The notes: generated by a model from the letters alone, not told the origin. DNA of 64,000 bases from Strongylocentrotus droebachiensis (GCA_035222895.1 JAVYIG010000702.1:248001-312000); one strand, 5' to 3'; positions 11,171 through 23,914 are shown, counted from the stretch's first letter. A program made the numbers and translations.

Positions 11171-13339
11171 AAATTGAAAAATGCAGGAGACTGCCGTCTT
11201 AAGCTATAGCTTGAACGGGATGGGGCTCGAAACAACCATGTTTCTTGTCCAATAAGTTATGTTGTAGTTGAGGGTGAAAGCTTAACACGTATGTGTCTGT
11301 ATGGGTGTTCCTGTTTAAAGTTTCACTGATACAGGAGTCTTTCAAGTATACAGAAAGCAACCATGTTTCTTGATCAACCAATGTAATGATACATAGGGGG
11401 AAGAGAGAAAAAAAGCTAGAGAGAGAGCTAAATGTATGTTCCGTGAGAGGGCCACATGAACCCCATCTCCCTCCTCCCCCAGCTGCGGCTTCCTGCTCCC
11501 TAACCATAACCTCCTAGCTGCCATCAAGGAGAAGTGAAGTTGACGGTTGCCGTGGCAACCCGGAGATCCTCAGGAAGCCGGTGGCAGCGGGCAGGAACAG
11601 TGTTTCAGTCTCCACCATCTTATAGCCAGGCTGATTGCTATACACCACTAGACCAAATCATGCTCTTGGCCGACAAGCTCTGGATGTTTATAAACCAACA
11701 AAAGTATTGAGATAAAGAAGGGTCTTTTTTAAGAACAGTATTTGGCAAGGCACTTGAAGAACACATTTGTTATGCTTAAGAGGGAATTTCGAATTTAAAA
11801 TTATTATTTGGTAGTTGAGAGACTATAGGTGGCAGTATAATATATTAGTAAATATGAGGTTATTATGATATTTACATGTATGTTCATGAGGGGACCTAAA
11901 TTTCAATATAAAACATATTTTGATAGATGCTTGTAAGAATGCAGAGCACAAAGACATATTTCCTTTGTAGAAATCATATTACACCAGTATTTACCAGACA
12001 TGGGTGCATAATAATCTTATTAGAGATCTATTTCATTGTAAATTATTTTTTTCGCAAAATAATTTAATACAGTGTTATTAGATGTTAGTGTAATTTAGGA
12101 ATGGCAATTATTTTTTGTAGGCAACATTTTGTATTACCTTACTCCCCGTTTTCCCTTCTGATTCTGTTATTCTTGTATTCCTTGAATAATGTTTTTGATG
12201 AATCATATCGCCTTTATTGCTGTGTACTCTCTCTCTGTCTTCATAAAGTTCTTTCTACCACTTTTACGTAGCTAAGTTTATCTCTCGCCCACAAACAAGA
12301 ACACTGACTTCTTGGCTGGTAACATCAGATTGATAGGAAACTGAATCATCATACGGAATGTCAGCTCTCTATCTCCCCCTTGGTGGAGGCGGGCGTATCC
12401 ATAATTGGAACATGTTGTACCCCCAGACCATTGTTACCTTGCAACACAAGCCAGTTTCCATTAGTCTGTTAGCGTCAGTTTTTAAAACAGCCCACTAGTT
12501 GAAGATCTTTCAACCCCCAAACCCCCAACTTATATAGGCCCATATTGTCCTTTGATCGCTCTGACATACCTCAAAGATAGGAAAATTAACTTGGTCACCA
12601 CTGGGTTAAGCTTATTCACATCAAACATTGCAAATGGCATGTTAATCCACTTTCTTACTTGAGATATTATTTTGAGATATAAGCTCAAGCTATCTCAAGC
12701 AAACTAGGGCTTGTGTGCTAATGTTTGTACTATCTGGCCAATCAGCAATGAAGATGCACTTGGACTATGATATCATCTCTTTGTGGCCACAAGGGTATTC
12801 ACTCTGTCTTAACATGTATGGTATGAGATTTAAAAAAAAAATTGAAATTGAATTAAATATTAATTGTCAATTTGAAAATTTCTGGTAATGGTTTACATTG
12901 ATCAATTTACAAAAAGAAATGATCATAATCATAATAACATATCATAATACAGTAATGGTAAACTTAATTGATAACTGTTTTTGTTGGGTAAGTTACATGA
13001 AATAAGTTGTGTACGACGAGGATGCAAACAGAGTGAGAGAGTTGAAGAGGATCAAAGGCAGGTATGCAGAGGAGATGGGAAGAGCAGTGAAGAAAAGATA
13101 GACGGAAAGAAAGTCAACATCAGTTCATAGCTGATAATTAGCAATTATGCCCTTGTGGAGTCAAACACAAATTATTCTATGAAGCCGTAATTCCTTGGAT
13201 GATTGCGTGTTGCTTGAATTAGGCTAAGGGGGACAAAGGGAAACCTCAAATGTTGACTATTAATTGTCTCAAGAAGTACTGATCAGTCTAGTATCTCAAG
13301 CTCGAGCTTGTTAAGTCTAATGGGAGTGCATCCATTGTT
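11171..13339. other. no gene seen; short GC-rich patch with an X-box
   Basis: Around 11450-11640 GC content rises, but no frame with splice sites could be built. Near 11230 and 11360 the phrase accatgtttcttg occurs twice. From 11640 to 13339 I see nothing that can be supported. Confidence 0.4.
11546..11559. promoter_or_regulatory. perfect palindromic RFX-type X-box
   Basis: GTTGCCGTGGCAAC fits the RFX consensus GTNRCC-N(0-3)-RGYAAC in both orientations with a 2-bp spacer. RFX factors control ciliary and other genes in animals. No gene start is visible beside it, so whether it works is unknown. Confidence 0.4.
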
Positions 13340-14530
13340 ACCTTACACCACTCGGGAGAGAATGTCAAACCACGGGGACACATGAACTCCACGGTCCCCA
13401 GGAAGTTTGGATGAGCTGGCTTCCTCTACCCTTGTCTGAGTCACTCAGAAACCTCCAAACTCCCTCCGTAGGCTTGCGTAGTCCTTTAATAGTTCTGACA
13501 TATTCGGGAGACGGGAATAAATTCTGAAGAGAAGGGTTTCCCCAGCGCTTTCCTGTATAGAACAACATTGGTCTTTAGCATGACATCAAAACAATTTTAG
13601 TTTGATGGAGAAGCCACTTTAAATATTTAAATCTCCAAACTCCCTCTGTAGGCTCGCGTCCTTTAATAGTTCTGACATAGTCGAGAGACACAAATAAACT
13701 CTGAGGAAAAGCCTTTCCTCAAGTAATTTCCCTCAAATCATTGGGGGGAAGGGAACTGAAGCCATAAATCATATATCGAAACAGTATGTTAAATCTTCAA
13801 ACAATTTTTTTCAAACTTCCTGAATGCTAATATTGTCCTCCAATGGATCTGCATAGCATCATGCTGGCAAATGGACAGTAAAATTCTTGGAAAAATGTTT
13901 TCCCCAGTGGCAGTGTTTCCTCCAAAATAAAAAATTTAGGACACAAGCTAGAAATAAAGCAATGGACGCGTTCCAACATTTCCAAAAAAATAATACACTT
14001 TTAGATCCCCAATGATATAAATCTTTAATATAGGCTATCATTGTTATTAAATAGCTCTGGCATCTTAAGGAACAGGAATAATCTCTCTAGAAATTAGTTT
14101 TGTAATGGCTTTCTTTGATAGTAAAACACCAACAAGATGACAGGATCATGTTCTTGAGAAAAAAAAATTCCCCTGTACTAAAATGTCCTCGTGAATCAAA
14201 GCATAGAACACAACCATTCCCAACAGTTCCAATAAAGAATACACTTCAAGCCTTCACCTAAATCATCAATCTTTTCTCTGGGTAACATTGCACCTTTGTA
14301 GTTTTGTTTCATGAGAGGGAAAGCAGGAATAAGTTCTTAAGAAAACAGTTGCCACTGTACTTTCCTCCGTAGATCAGCATTTGGTCACTAGCTATATCAA
14401 CACAAGAGAAAGCATTGATAGAAAATACACTCAAGTTTTACACATTAGCGATTGATATTCCTTGCATCACAAGAAATCAGTAGTAAAACGGGAATTACTT
14501 GTATTCAAAAGTTTTTCTAATGATTTCCAC
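13340..14530. repeat. old, diverged tandem array
   Basis: A phrase like gttctgacatagtcgagaga followed by caggaataa-type words recurs near 13490, 13668, 14050, 14308 and, weakly, 14465. The first two units are clear (ctccaaactccctctgtagg is shared by both), and the rest are strongly diverged. Spacing varies from about 150 to 380 bp. Confidence 0.6.
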
Positions 14531-14594
14531 CTTAGAAAAACATGGGGTTAATAAACTACAAATCAAAAGAAAATATGAGTATCCATGATCTGTG

Positions 14595-15019
14595 TTTTCA
14601 CACTGGCAATATTTTGCTTAACCCCGCACTATAGGTGGGGTTAAGGGGGGTCTTAGCCCCACCTATAGTATGGGGTTAAGCCTATTCCACTTTCTGTTCA
14701 GACTGGCTTTTACCAAAGTGGGCCAAAGTTGGCTAACCCCACCTGTAGTACGGGGTTAACTAACCCTGCAAAATAGCAGTCCGGTACTACGCAATGGAGC
14801 GTATCGCAGCTGGCTAGATGCGAAGTATGTCCAATCATAACATTCACGATATCCGGGGTTAACGAATTGTAGTGAGAACAGCGTGACTTTTCTTATTCGG
14901 GAATAGGCGCTAGTATGGGACTACAAACAGCGTGTGTGAAAATAAAAAAAAAATAGTCCGGGGTTAAGGATAGTACGGGGCTAAGCAAAGTACAGGGTTA
15001 AGCAAAACCAGTGTGAAAA
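14595..15019. mobile_element. 425-bp fold-back DNA element
   Basis: Terminal inverted repeats: ttttcacactgg at 14595 and ccagtgtgaaaa ending at 15019, each followed inward by a tttgcttaaccc-type segment. Inside are several copies of ggggttaa/ttaacccc and a near-palindrome around 14640-14690 (actataggtggggttaag and its complement). No transposase frame and no clear target duplication. Confidence 0.7.
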
Positions 15020-15771
15020 GAGTATTACTCTATTATCTTCATATCTAACTTAGATGTGTTTAAATGAAGTATTATTTTGGTGAAAGCTGATACCTTTTTT
15101 TTTGGTGGTGTGAGCCCAATTGAACAATTATATTCATAGAGTAATTTAGGCCAGGCCATTTGCTTGTGTCTGTGAACAGTAGCTATCTGACATTAAAACT
15201 AGTTTCTGGCTAAATAGAATCTTTATGCAAGTGAGGTAAATTAGGTATATTTAATGGATCATATTGAAATGTAATATATGCTGGGTTTTTCTTCAGTATA
15301 TGGTATGATTGCTATCCTTATCTATACTCCTAGATTTAAGGAGCACTACTTCTAATATTAATGTCCTGTAGAATTGATATCTATTTCAGATCCGTTAAAA
15401 CGTGTTGCAATCTTTTCTCAGAACTGATTTGATAACAATACAGGAAAGTAATGCCAGACCAACAAAATTGCAAACTTTACGAGCAGGATGTTATCTCTCT
15501 CAAAGCCTTTTCCTTGGGGCTTGCAGCAAGTCAAAATTAGATTCTTTTTTGAGCAAATTACCAGCTAATTTTTCAGGAAATTGAAAGTTTGAGATCAGGA
15601 TAGAAGACATGAAATTGCAGTCCAGACTATGAATATCTGCCTGCGTGCTATGGTAAGGCCCTATGTTGTGAAAGGGACTAGGAGTATTGGGAACAGAAAG
15701 TGTTCAAATTTTTCTGTTCATAAAACCATGTTATGGCTTATTGTTATCATTATTATTAAATCATGGAACAA
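15020..15771. other. no gene seen
   Basis: AT-rich sequence with no supported feature. Confidence 0.35.
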
Positions 15772-15926
15772 CAGGGCCCCATTTCACAAGACTTGTCATC
15801 AGTGGCAAATGACATTTTTGTGAGTGATAAGCTAGTGAAATACTTGCTTCTGATTAGTTATCAGCAGATTTGTCACTGATCTTTGTCATTTTTCATTGAA
15901 AAAATGCTTTGTGAAACAGGTCCCAG
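15772..15926. mobile_element. 155-bp MITE-like element
   Basis: Imperfect inverted ends: cagggccccatttcacaaga at the left, and gctttgtgaaacaggtccc at the right (complement gggacctgtttcacaaagc). Inner parts (ttgtcatcagtgg against tcactgat...gtcatt) also pair. No coding capacity. Confidence 0.55.
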
Positions 15927-17429
15927 GAGTGTCAAGTCTGACAGACATGAGTCCTGCTATACAAGAACCTACTATTATTTTATAATTATTATTGGGTTGG
16001 ACTGTAAAATGTATGCATAGATGTCAATTCCGTTTTTTAAGTGTATCACAACTGTTCATTGGAAAGAAGTATTTCTTTCTTTTTTGCACAAGGAAATAAA
16101 TTTGTTGATTTATGGGTGGTAAAAAGGGGTTGGGACTTGGGCTTGTGCTAAGGGGGCTCTGAAGTAAATGTTAGCATTACCATATTTATCTGCAAGTTCA
16201 TCTGGTAATTATGTTTTATTGTATTACATAGTCTTTTAATACACCCTTGGAAATTTAAGACATTTTATGTTAGGGATCGGTTCATATTATCGTTGATTCA
16301 ATAATTGAATGTCCTGATATGAGTAACTACATTTAATGATTTTTGTAATATTTGTGTGTCCTTGGAAAATAATATCAAATAGAGTCCCCCCAAAATAAAA
16401 GATTCATGGATAAAACAATGTTCAAGAGCTTCTAAAGATTTACATTATGTATAGTATGTGGAAGAACAGATGATCTCATATTGCTGCTAGTACGGAAAAA
16501 TGTCTTAAGTAAGATGAGAAACGTCATGGTAACATGCCTCTCTGTCACTCTCCTCATGACTGACAGGTACGGCACGCTGTCAGATGAGTTGCAGAAAACA
16601 CTTCATTAACCTAGTTTACGCTAATGCAAGGTGATACTTCCCTTTAAAACACTTTCATGACTCAGGCAACATGTAGTCACCTGTTGTGTAGAGGTCGATG
16701 TGTGTATTATTGCATGCCTCATAGATGTGACACATTAGAAAAGAACCACAACAAAATGGCTGAAACTTTACAGTTTTGGGCACAAAATCGTTGACCAAGA
16801 TTTTATGAAACCAAGTTCAAGGACTGGTGATCCTTATCACTCTTGTCGACCTGAACTCTGGCCCAGGTTTTAATCTCAAAGATCTTAAAGGGGCTGTAGC
16901 ATGACGAGACTACGTGTCTTTCAATAGGCCTGACTCGGGGTGATGCGACCGCAGTATTCATGTGCGTGCAACATACGCGAAACCGAAGCGTGAGGAGAAC
17001 TTTGGTCTGTTTCGCAAATGCTAGTCCGCTGACCATGTAGAGATTAAGTCGCTGATTACCGTAAATCAAGTCCACTCATGTCATGCAGTTGTCCAAAAGA
17101 AGACCTAGATGACATTAACCAGTATTTGCAAAGCTTCACTCCCTTTAAAGCAGCTCTTACTTATTTGCATTTTTAACAATCATTGAAAATATCAGATTCT
17201 GTGGAAAATGATTTTCTGTACTTTCCACGAAGCAAGATTTCCTTCAAGACCCAGTTAATTCATATCTCTTTATTGGGATACTTTGAACTTGCAACTTAGA
17301 CTGTATTTGAATTATTCTATTTAACCTTATAAAGAACCTGTGCCTGGATGCAATGCCTGGTTATGACACTTTCACTTTTTTCACTAGTTGTTTTTGTTTT
17401 ACGGATCTTGAATTTGTGGGTAATGGCAA
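15927..17429. other. no gene seen; modest GC rise at 16850-17060
   Basis: The GC rise has an open - strand frame of 90 codons but no recognisable product or splice structure. I see nothing else. Confidence 0.35.
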
Positions 17430-17861
17430 AAATATGTTAATTCCCAGTGAACCCAGCTAGCATCAAAGTTTAAAGTTGTTATGGTCCTTGGAAACGTGAT
17501 GAAGATGGAGTAAGATTGATTTTCATCACGTTTCTCATCCATTTAAATGTAATGAAGATAGAGTGTGAACAGTCTCCATTAAATTCCCAGTGAACCTAGT
17601 TTTGGATTTTAAAACTTTTATGATCCTAGGCAACTGGATTAAGATGGAAGTTAGAGTGATCTTCATCACGTTTCTCATCCATTGAAACATGATGAAGATA
17701 GAGTGTGAACAGTCTCTGTTTGATTCCCATGTGGACCTGGCCTGTTGTAAAGGGTCTTCCTTACTCAGAAACAAGGTGAAATGAAATTAAATAACTTGTG
17801 TTTGTTCTATTGAATACTAAACCTGGGATTTAGATGAAGATGCCATTGTTCAGTGAAGCAG

Positions 17862-17960
17862 TTTCAGTTACAGTTTCAGTTTCAGATTTATTTTTGTTTC
17901 CAACAGAACAATCGATATAAACGATCCTAACTTGAAATCAATCACAGATGTACAATAATA
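17862..17960 (-). mobile_element. possible 3' end of a non-LTR retrotransposon
   Basis: Reversed, it reads aaaaataaatctgaaactga and ends in CTGAAA repeats, the pattern of short 3' microsatellite tails of CR1-like elements. Confidence 0.35.
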
Positions 17961-18384
17961 CAATGCATTTTGCAAATCATTCATTGAATTTGATTGGTGA
18001 AAGGAACATTTGCTATAAATTATGCTTCTGTTTTGTTAAAGGTAAAAATTGTGGATGTGGAGGGATCCACTGAGAATCTATAGCTTCAAGTCCCCATGTT
18101 CTCTTGATTCATGATGAAGATGGTCATGTGAGCAACCTTTGTTCAATTCCAAGTGAATCTGGCTTCCATTGTTTTTTGGAAACATGATAAAGATTCAGTT
18201 AGAACAATTTCATCTGCTTCTTTGCAAACCTGGCATCTTTTTCAAAGTTCTTTGTTCCTTAGACTTAATTTGGTCTGTAGAATTTACTGACCTTTGTTTA
18301 TTCTTTGAATACCATGCCTTGAATTTTAGATCAAGAAGAAATTTGGAACTTCCTTTTTAATGAATATCAATACAGTATTGCCTC

Positions 18385-18990
18385 TAGTGCTGTAACATCA
18401 CGGATATCTCCAATTCCGTTTAACCGCCTGTCAAAACCGGACGGTTTTCGGTTAAACGATTTTTTTTTTGGCCGTGTGAAAAAAAAGCAGGAAGGTGATT
18501 TAACTGAAGGCGCCGATTTTTGCTTGTGAACTAGTCACAAATAATAGTAATAATGTCGTTTTAGAATAATGTGTAAGATCATTAAAGTAAATTAAAAACA
18601 GTAGAGGACCTAGGATAGAACCTTGAGGTACACCATGTGTAAAACTTGGATGAATATATATTGAGATCTATTACAAAGATTACTTTCAAACCAAGATGAC
18701 AGACAAATTGGAGTGTTGTTCTAGTTTCCAAGTGGTAAGTCATCACACCGATTACTGAGCTGGGAGACATTGCTAGGCATAGTGCAAGTGCATTGAACAA
18801 AGTGCAAATCGAAACTTTAAAAAAAAAAAAAAAAAAAAAATTAAAAAAAAAAAAATATATTAAAAAAAAAAAAAAATTATAAAAAACAAAAAAAAAAAAA
18901 AAAAACGGGAAAACGAAACCGTCCAATTGAAAACGGAATCCGCCATGGGCGGTCGGATACCGGACGGTTAAACGTTTGACTACAGCACTA
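18385..18990. mobile_element. 606-bp hAT-like non-autonomous element with perfect 8-bp target duplication
   Basis: Ends are tagtgctgta at the left and tacagcacta at the right, flanked by ATTGCCTC on both sides (18377-18384 and 18991-18998). An 8-bp duplication and a CAGTGCTGTA-like end are typical of the hAT superfamily. Further in, accggacggttt-type words occur near both ends. The interior has a long A-rich tract (18819-18904) and no transposase. Confidence 0.85.
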
Positions 18991-20165
18991 ATTGCCTCAC
19001 TAAACAATTAGCCTCCAGAGTTCACATTTTTTGTGTGTTGATACGTGTTGATGAAACATGATGAAGATGACAGTGTTAACAATTTTTTCTTTAAGTTCAA
19101 GTGAACTCTGCTTTCATTTTGATCCTTAGAAACGTGATACAGATTGAGTAAGAACAATCTATATCATCTTCTTCATGAACCTGGCATCTTTTCAAATTTC
19201 TATGTTTCTTAGACTTGAATTTGATCATCTTTGTCCGTTCACTCAAATATCATGCCTTGGATTTTACATAAATTGGATATTTGGAATTGCCTGTTGAATG
19301 AATATGAATATGAAATTGTCTCACTCAACTAGCTTTCAAAGTCGATGTTTCTGGTCTGTTGAAAAAAATGATGAAGGTAGAGTGTGAACACTCTTTGATT
19401 CCAGGCAAACCTGGCCTTTGTTGTTGTGCCAGGGAGTGAGTCAGCGGTAGATAGATATGATAATTGATGTTTCCTATGTACATTCTAGGATAACAGGTTC
19501 AAACTGCCATAAAATAAGGGCAGGGCAGCGTGTTGACGACAAAATGATGATGGTTTTTATTCCATGCTGGGGGATTTTCTCTGCAGGTATATACCCTATA
19601 CCTGTGGACAAATGTGTAAGCTCTTTTGATTGACACTACTTAAATATATTGCTGTGAGCCAGTAATTTCAAGGTTTCTTCTTTACAAACCTTCCTTCTGT
19701 TGTCGCTCCATTCTCCCCTTATTTCAGGGGAGGGGGGGGGGGGGTGTGATTGTTTCAAAGTGTGTGTAATATTTGTCTTTCCTGGTAATTGTAATTTTGA
19801 CGTTTGCACTGGGTTATCTTTGTTACACTATAAGTTTGAATTTTGGTATCTATTGATATCAAACAAAAATTGAGAATGATCCCATTAGATTGTAATCAAT
19901 AGAATATGAATTGAACTGAACATGGCTAAATAAAGTCAGTTTTAATTGTATTCAAATGTATGGAGCCACATGATTTCTTGAGTTTGAAAGATAAAAAAGG
20001 TGACTTTACATCTGATATTGTAAAAGCCATTTTTGATAATTTCAATCTTGTAGAATTCTTGTAAAGCGATCGGTGAGAGAATAAAATCTCACATATATCC
20101 TGGTGTATCAAATATACCTCTTAAATACATTGTATTGATGTGCCAAGTATTCATATTTGACTTTT

Positions 20166-20236
20166 GCTCAGCAGATACAACATACGTGTATGCAATTGGG
20201 TCTGTTAGTCCCTGTAATACCTCAACCAGGTTAATT
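20166..20236 (+). repeat. dispersed repeat, second copy of the 24656-24733 family
   Basis: Shares the words gctcagcagatac, gtctgttagtccctgtaata and cctcaaccaggttaa with the copy in intron 2. No terminal inverted repeats or target duplications could be seen. Confidence 0.5.
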
Positions 20237-20723
20237 GGTTTCCTGCTCTGCCAACTCCAAAAATATATGTGAAATTATTGGTGAATGACTGTAACTTCTC
20301 TGAAAATAAACGTTAATTTTTGGTTGTAAACTTTTAGATCCTTCTGAAATTATCGCTCACTGTTGTTGGACTTTTGTGTGATCACAAATAAAAGCACCTT
20401 CAATATGGCAGATCCTTATGTAGTATTCAAACTTACAAATTGAATTGTTTGTCTTTACAAATACTGTTGTTTCAAATTTAGTTGAGCAGTATTCAAGTAT
20501 TCTGTGTAATCATGATAACATTTCTTACATGCTTGGAAATTTTTTTCTATCCATCTTCACCTCTGCTTTCCTTTCATTGTGTCTAATAAGTGCTCCAGAT
20601 CTCAAAATGTCTGTATATGATAGGTCCCATGTCGCACCCCTGTGGTAACCCCCTCCACCCTTCCCCACGTCAGGAAAGGAGAAAGATTTTTATTGATTTT
20701 CTGTTTTTTATTTCGCCAAAGAC

Positions 20724-20755
20724 ATAGGGTTGGGGTTAGGGTTAGGGTTAGGTAT
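20724..20755 (+). repeat. short interstitial telomere-like repeat
   Basis: Reads agggttggggttagggttag and onward: about three TTAGGG units plus variants, about 30 bp. Confidence 0.75.
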
Positions 20756-21598
20756 AGTGTTTGATCCCAGGTTCAAGTTAGAAATTGATTAATGTAGGAA
20801 ATTTATTACAGAGCAATTGTCACCAGAACAAGTGTTGTACAAAACCCCTGACTGGATGAATGCCCCCTTTGTGGTCTCTAATTTCTCATCAAAAGAAGAT
20901 GACCCCCTCACTCCCTTTACCCATAAAAATAAAATGCCACTATTTATTTCATAACAATTAAATCACAATACTTACTGATAAAATGTAGAAAACAATGTGA
21001 TATTTGCAATAATTTGATATCTTCAATTGCCTAATTAAAGGATGACCATTGACAGCATCAACATAACCAAACTGTCGACCTGCAAACACCTTAAGGGCAT
21101 AATTATTAATTTTGTTATGTAATAGCTGTCCAAGGAAGTTGCTAGAGTCATGGTCGTTAATTGGCAAATGCAGTCTTATGATGCTTTAACCTTGAAAAGT
21201 TATGGTCTGAAAAAGGCCATCAGTAGCTCTAATGTCGTGTATGTTAAAGGGCCAACATAGGGCAGATGTCTTGTGTATCAGACAACATTACTCACTACGA
21301 TGTCTGAACGTAAGATGATACACTTCTAATTGCCAGTTGATCAACAATGCATAATTCTGCTTAAACCTTCGGAAAAGCTGCCTTATGAAGAAAGGAAGAG
21401 ATAGCGATCGCTTGGCGTCGTTTGCGCTAAAAAGTTGTAATTAAGCGAATAGCATCTGTCGTTGCTTGCCCTTGTGATGTGCGGGGGTTGTTGATCTTCT
21501 TTAAGACCTCTTCTGCAGAGGATCTGTTTTAAAAAACGCTTTACAAAACGCCTCTCGGGGTGCCGCTGAGCCGGTTAATGTAGATAATTCTGCAGAGG

Positions 21599-21898
21599 AT
21601 GACACACGTGAGGACGCATCCACAGAAATATCTTTGGATTGGGATTGTCGATTAGGGATGGAAGCATATAAACAGGATTGTTGAGCCAATATTTGTGAGC
21701 CAGGTTGCAATTATTTCCTGAACGTGTGTCACTCACTCGGGCTCCCATTATCAGTTGGATATCAGTTTTGATTTGGGGGGATTGGATTGTTTTGTATCGT
21801 ATCGGATCATTTTGTATCGATGGTGGTTGATTGACGGGTTGATGGGAATGGTTGCTCCAGTGCTCGGACATTAAGTTGGAATCACTTCATTTGTCGTC
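21599..21898 (+). promoter_or_regulatory. candidate promoter and 5' leader with two short upstream ORFs
   Basis: Upstream of the proposed ATG there is a palindromic E-box CACGTG (21605-21610) and a TATA-like tataaa (21667-21672), about 230 bp before the ATG. If the TATA box is used, transcription would start near 21697 and the leader would be about 200 nt. Two upstream ORFs lie in that leader: ATG at 21820 (4 codons, stop ends at 21834) and ATG at 21842 (10 codons, stop ends at 21874). Both end before the main ATG and could reduce translation. Assignment rests on position and motifs only. Confidence 0.3.
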
Positions 21899-21952
21899 AT
21901 GGCACCGGAAGAGGTGCCGGGTAGTAATGGGAACAGTAGGATTGCATCTTGG
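21899..21952 (+). CDS. exon 1, start of PH-domain protein (residues 1-18)
   Basis: The ATG at 21899 has G at -3 and G at +4, a fair initiation context. The frame encodes 18 residues (MAPEEVPGSNGNSRIASW) and ends exactly at a strong donor, GTAAGA, at 21953. Phase 0 matches the start of exon 2 at 23915, so the join ...IASW|DRMSS... stays in frame. The exon is short and acidic-to-polar with no recognised motif. The alternative is that translation starts at the ATG inside exon 2 (23921) from another leader exon. The start choice rests on the donor, the phase match and the promoter-like sequence just upstream. Confidence 0.55.
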
Positions 21953-23914
21953 GTAAGAGAGAGGGTCTTTATGTTGATTTTTTACTCAATTATGTTGTTG
22001 TGCTGGTCAAGTGAAAGGAAGAGAGAGAGAGAGAGGGGGAGGTAGATAGATAGATAGATTGGAAAGGAGTGGGAGAGAGGGAAGGAGAGAGAGAGATAGA
22101 GAGAGTGGGTGGGGAGATAAAGATAAAGAGAATTGGGGAAAAGGAGAGAAATTACAAGGTTTTATCTGATTGCTGCTTAACTTAATAAAGGAAAGATAGC
22201 TTGAATCCCATTTTTATTAATATACAAATAAACTAATTAGAGATGGTTCCCTTAAATTCAGAAAAATGGCATTCATTCTACAAGTGGAAAATGAACGTTG
22301 ATGACCAGCTATGCAAGGAATTGTTAGTAAAGCGCCAGTTTGTTAATATGTATATCTCACTTTGAAATCTGTTCTGTTTTACATGCTGAGTATAGTCACT
22401 TTTTATATTCAGAGATATATTGAACACAAAATTTAACCTTTCTCTGCATGTACAGGTATATCATTTTTCTGAGTATTTGCTACTTTTTTCTCTCTCAAAC
22501 ATATTAAATGATTTGTGTTGTACTATCTAAAAAATCTACTATGTCATTACCCCTGCCACCTTGCAAAGAGTTCCTTCATATGATATTGCACTATATTAAT
22601 GTACTGTACTCTGTACTGCACTGTTTAATGCAAGGTGTCTTTTCTTCCAAGGCCCTCATTTCTAGAGCACAGATTACATTAGCTCATTAAAAAGATCCTT
22701 GTTAATCTTAAATCAGTAGTTCACACCCAAAAACCCTTGACATACCCCAGTGGGTGCAAATCTCTGTTGGGGTGCAGGTACATTTTTTATAAACGCTCAC
22801 AAAGCGATCAAGAGGTTATTCCACCGACGTAGGATGATGTCGTTTTACTTTGATCACATGATCCTGCGGTTGGAGATTGGGAAGTTGATCCGAGCATATT
22901 TATTTTTAAAAATTCATGTGGGCTGGAAATGTATGATGTCATACTGCATGGGAAGGAATCAAGTGACTGCGATGGGTACAACATAAAATCTAGTCAAAGT
23001 TTGGATGGGGGAGGGGATAAGACTCAGTTTGCTTGTGCTTAGATAAACTATTTTTAAACAAAAACATAGTTTTGTTGAACTGTTTATGAACAAAGAAAAG
23101 GAAAGTTTGGAACCACTAAATGTTCATTCCTATATATCCAAGAATGGTATATATATCTGTGATGAAAATTATGCCATATTGTTGAATCTTTGAAGTAAAC
23201 ATTGAGTGGTTAAATTATGCATAAACAAAACATTTTAAACTACATGGAAGGTGTTTCGTAAATATTCACTAAATCAATCATTTAATGTGTTCAAAGAGAA
23301 ATTTGCCAGTATTGTTATGGTGATGGTCAGTGCATCTGGCTAGTGCCTTTGTCATGACTGCTAATAACCATAGTCATGTCTCAGGCCAGAAGTATATAAT
23401 TGATATATTTGAGCCATGTTGGTGTTGTGTGATGTTTTTTAACATGAGAGTAGAAATTGAAATGGTTATTATTGCAAAATGTTTGTTTTGGTGAAAAAGA
23501 AATTGGTGGGTATTGGATCAATATCTATCATACTTCATTCATTCACTTAACTCATTAGCCATCTATTTATGTGGCCTAAATTATTTATTACTCATTCTGA
23601 TCATACTCCAATACTAACATTCTAATCATACTTCATTAGCATTCTTATCATTTTCTTCACATAGCATATCATAAAAAGATACTGTCAATACAAAATTTCA
23701 TTAAATAACTCATTCATCATTTGAGAAATTTGTTGTACTGTTTCCATCATTTATTATCTCAATCGATCACTACCCTCCTTGTCAATCACTTAAATAGTAA
23801 CTTGATTTTTTTGTTTCTAAGAGTATCTTCAGAATCATTTGGTCTATATATGACCCTGTTGAATAGTGATCGTAATCCATCTCTAATCCTGCATCCCTCT
23901 TTATCCCTCTCCAG
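21953..23914 (+). other. intron 1 with GA tract
   Basis: Bounded by GTAAGA and ccctctccag. Holds a (GA)n/(GATA) purine tract at about 22015-22135 and otherwise AT-rich DNA with no supported feature. Confidence 0.55.

Larger units (their letters stand above)
17430..19410. repeat. diverged tandem array, fresh pair at 140-bp period
   Basis: The phrase ttcatcacgtttctcatcca occurs at 17522 and 17662, followed each time by atgaagatagagtgtgaaca. Older copies of gatgaagat...gtgaaca occur near 18112, 19059 and 19371, with shared downstream text (cctggcatcttttt, cttagacttgaattt, atgccttgga). Larger units at 18112-18384 and 19059-19340 resemble each other. A hAT-like element interrupts the array. Confidence 0.7.
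19411..21598. other. no gene seen; poly-G and telomere-like repeat
   Basis: Contains a G run at about 19730-19745, the dispersed repeat at 20166 and the TTAGGG stretch at 20724. From 21360 GC content rises towards the candidate promoter. No gene could be built. Confidence 0.4.

Noticed and set aside
18582-19007. 141-codon - strand frame
   Set aside because: It runs through the A-rich interior of the hAT-like element and encodes a Phe run.
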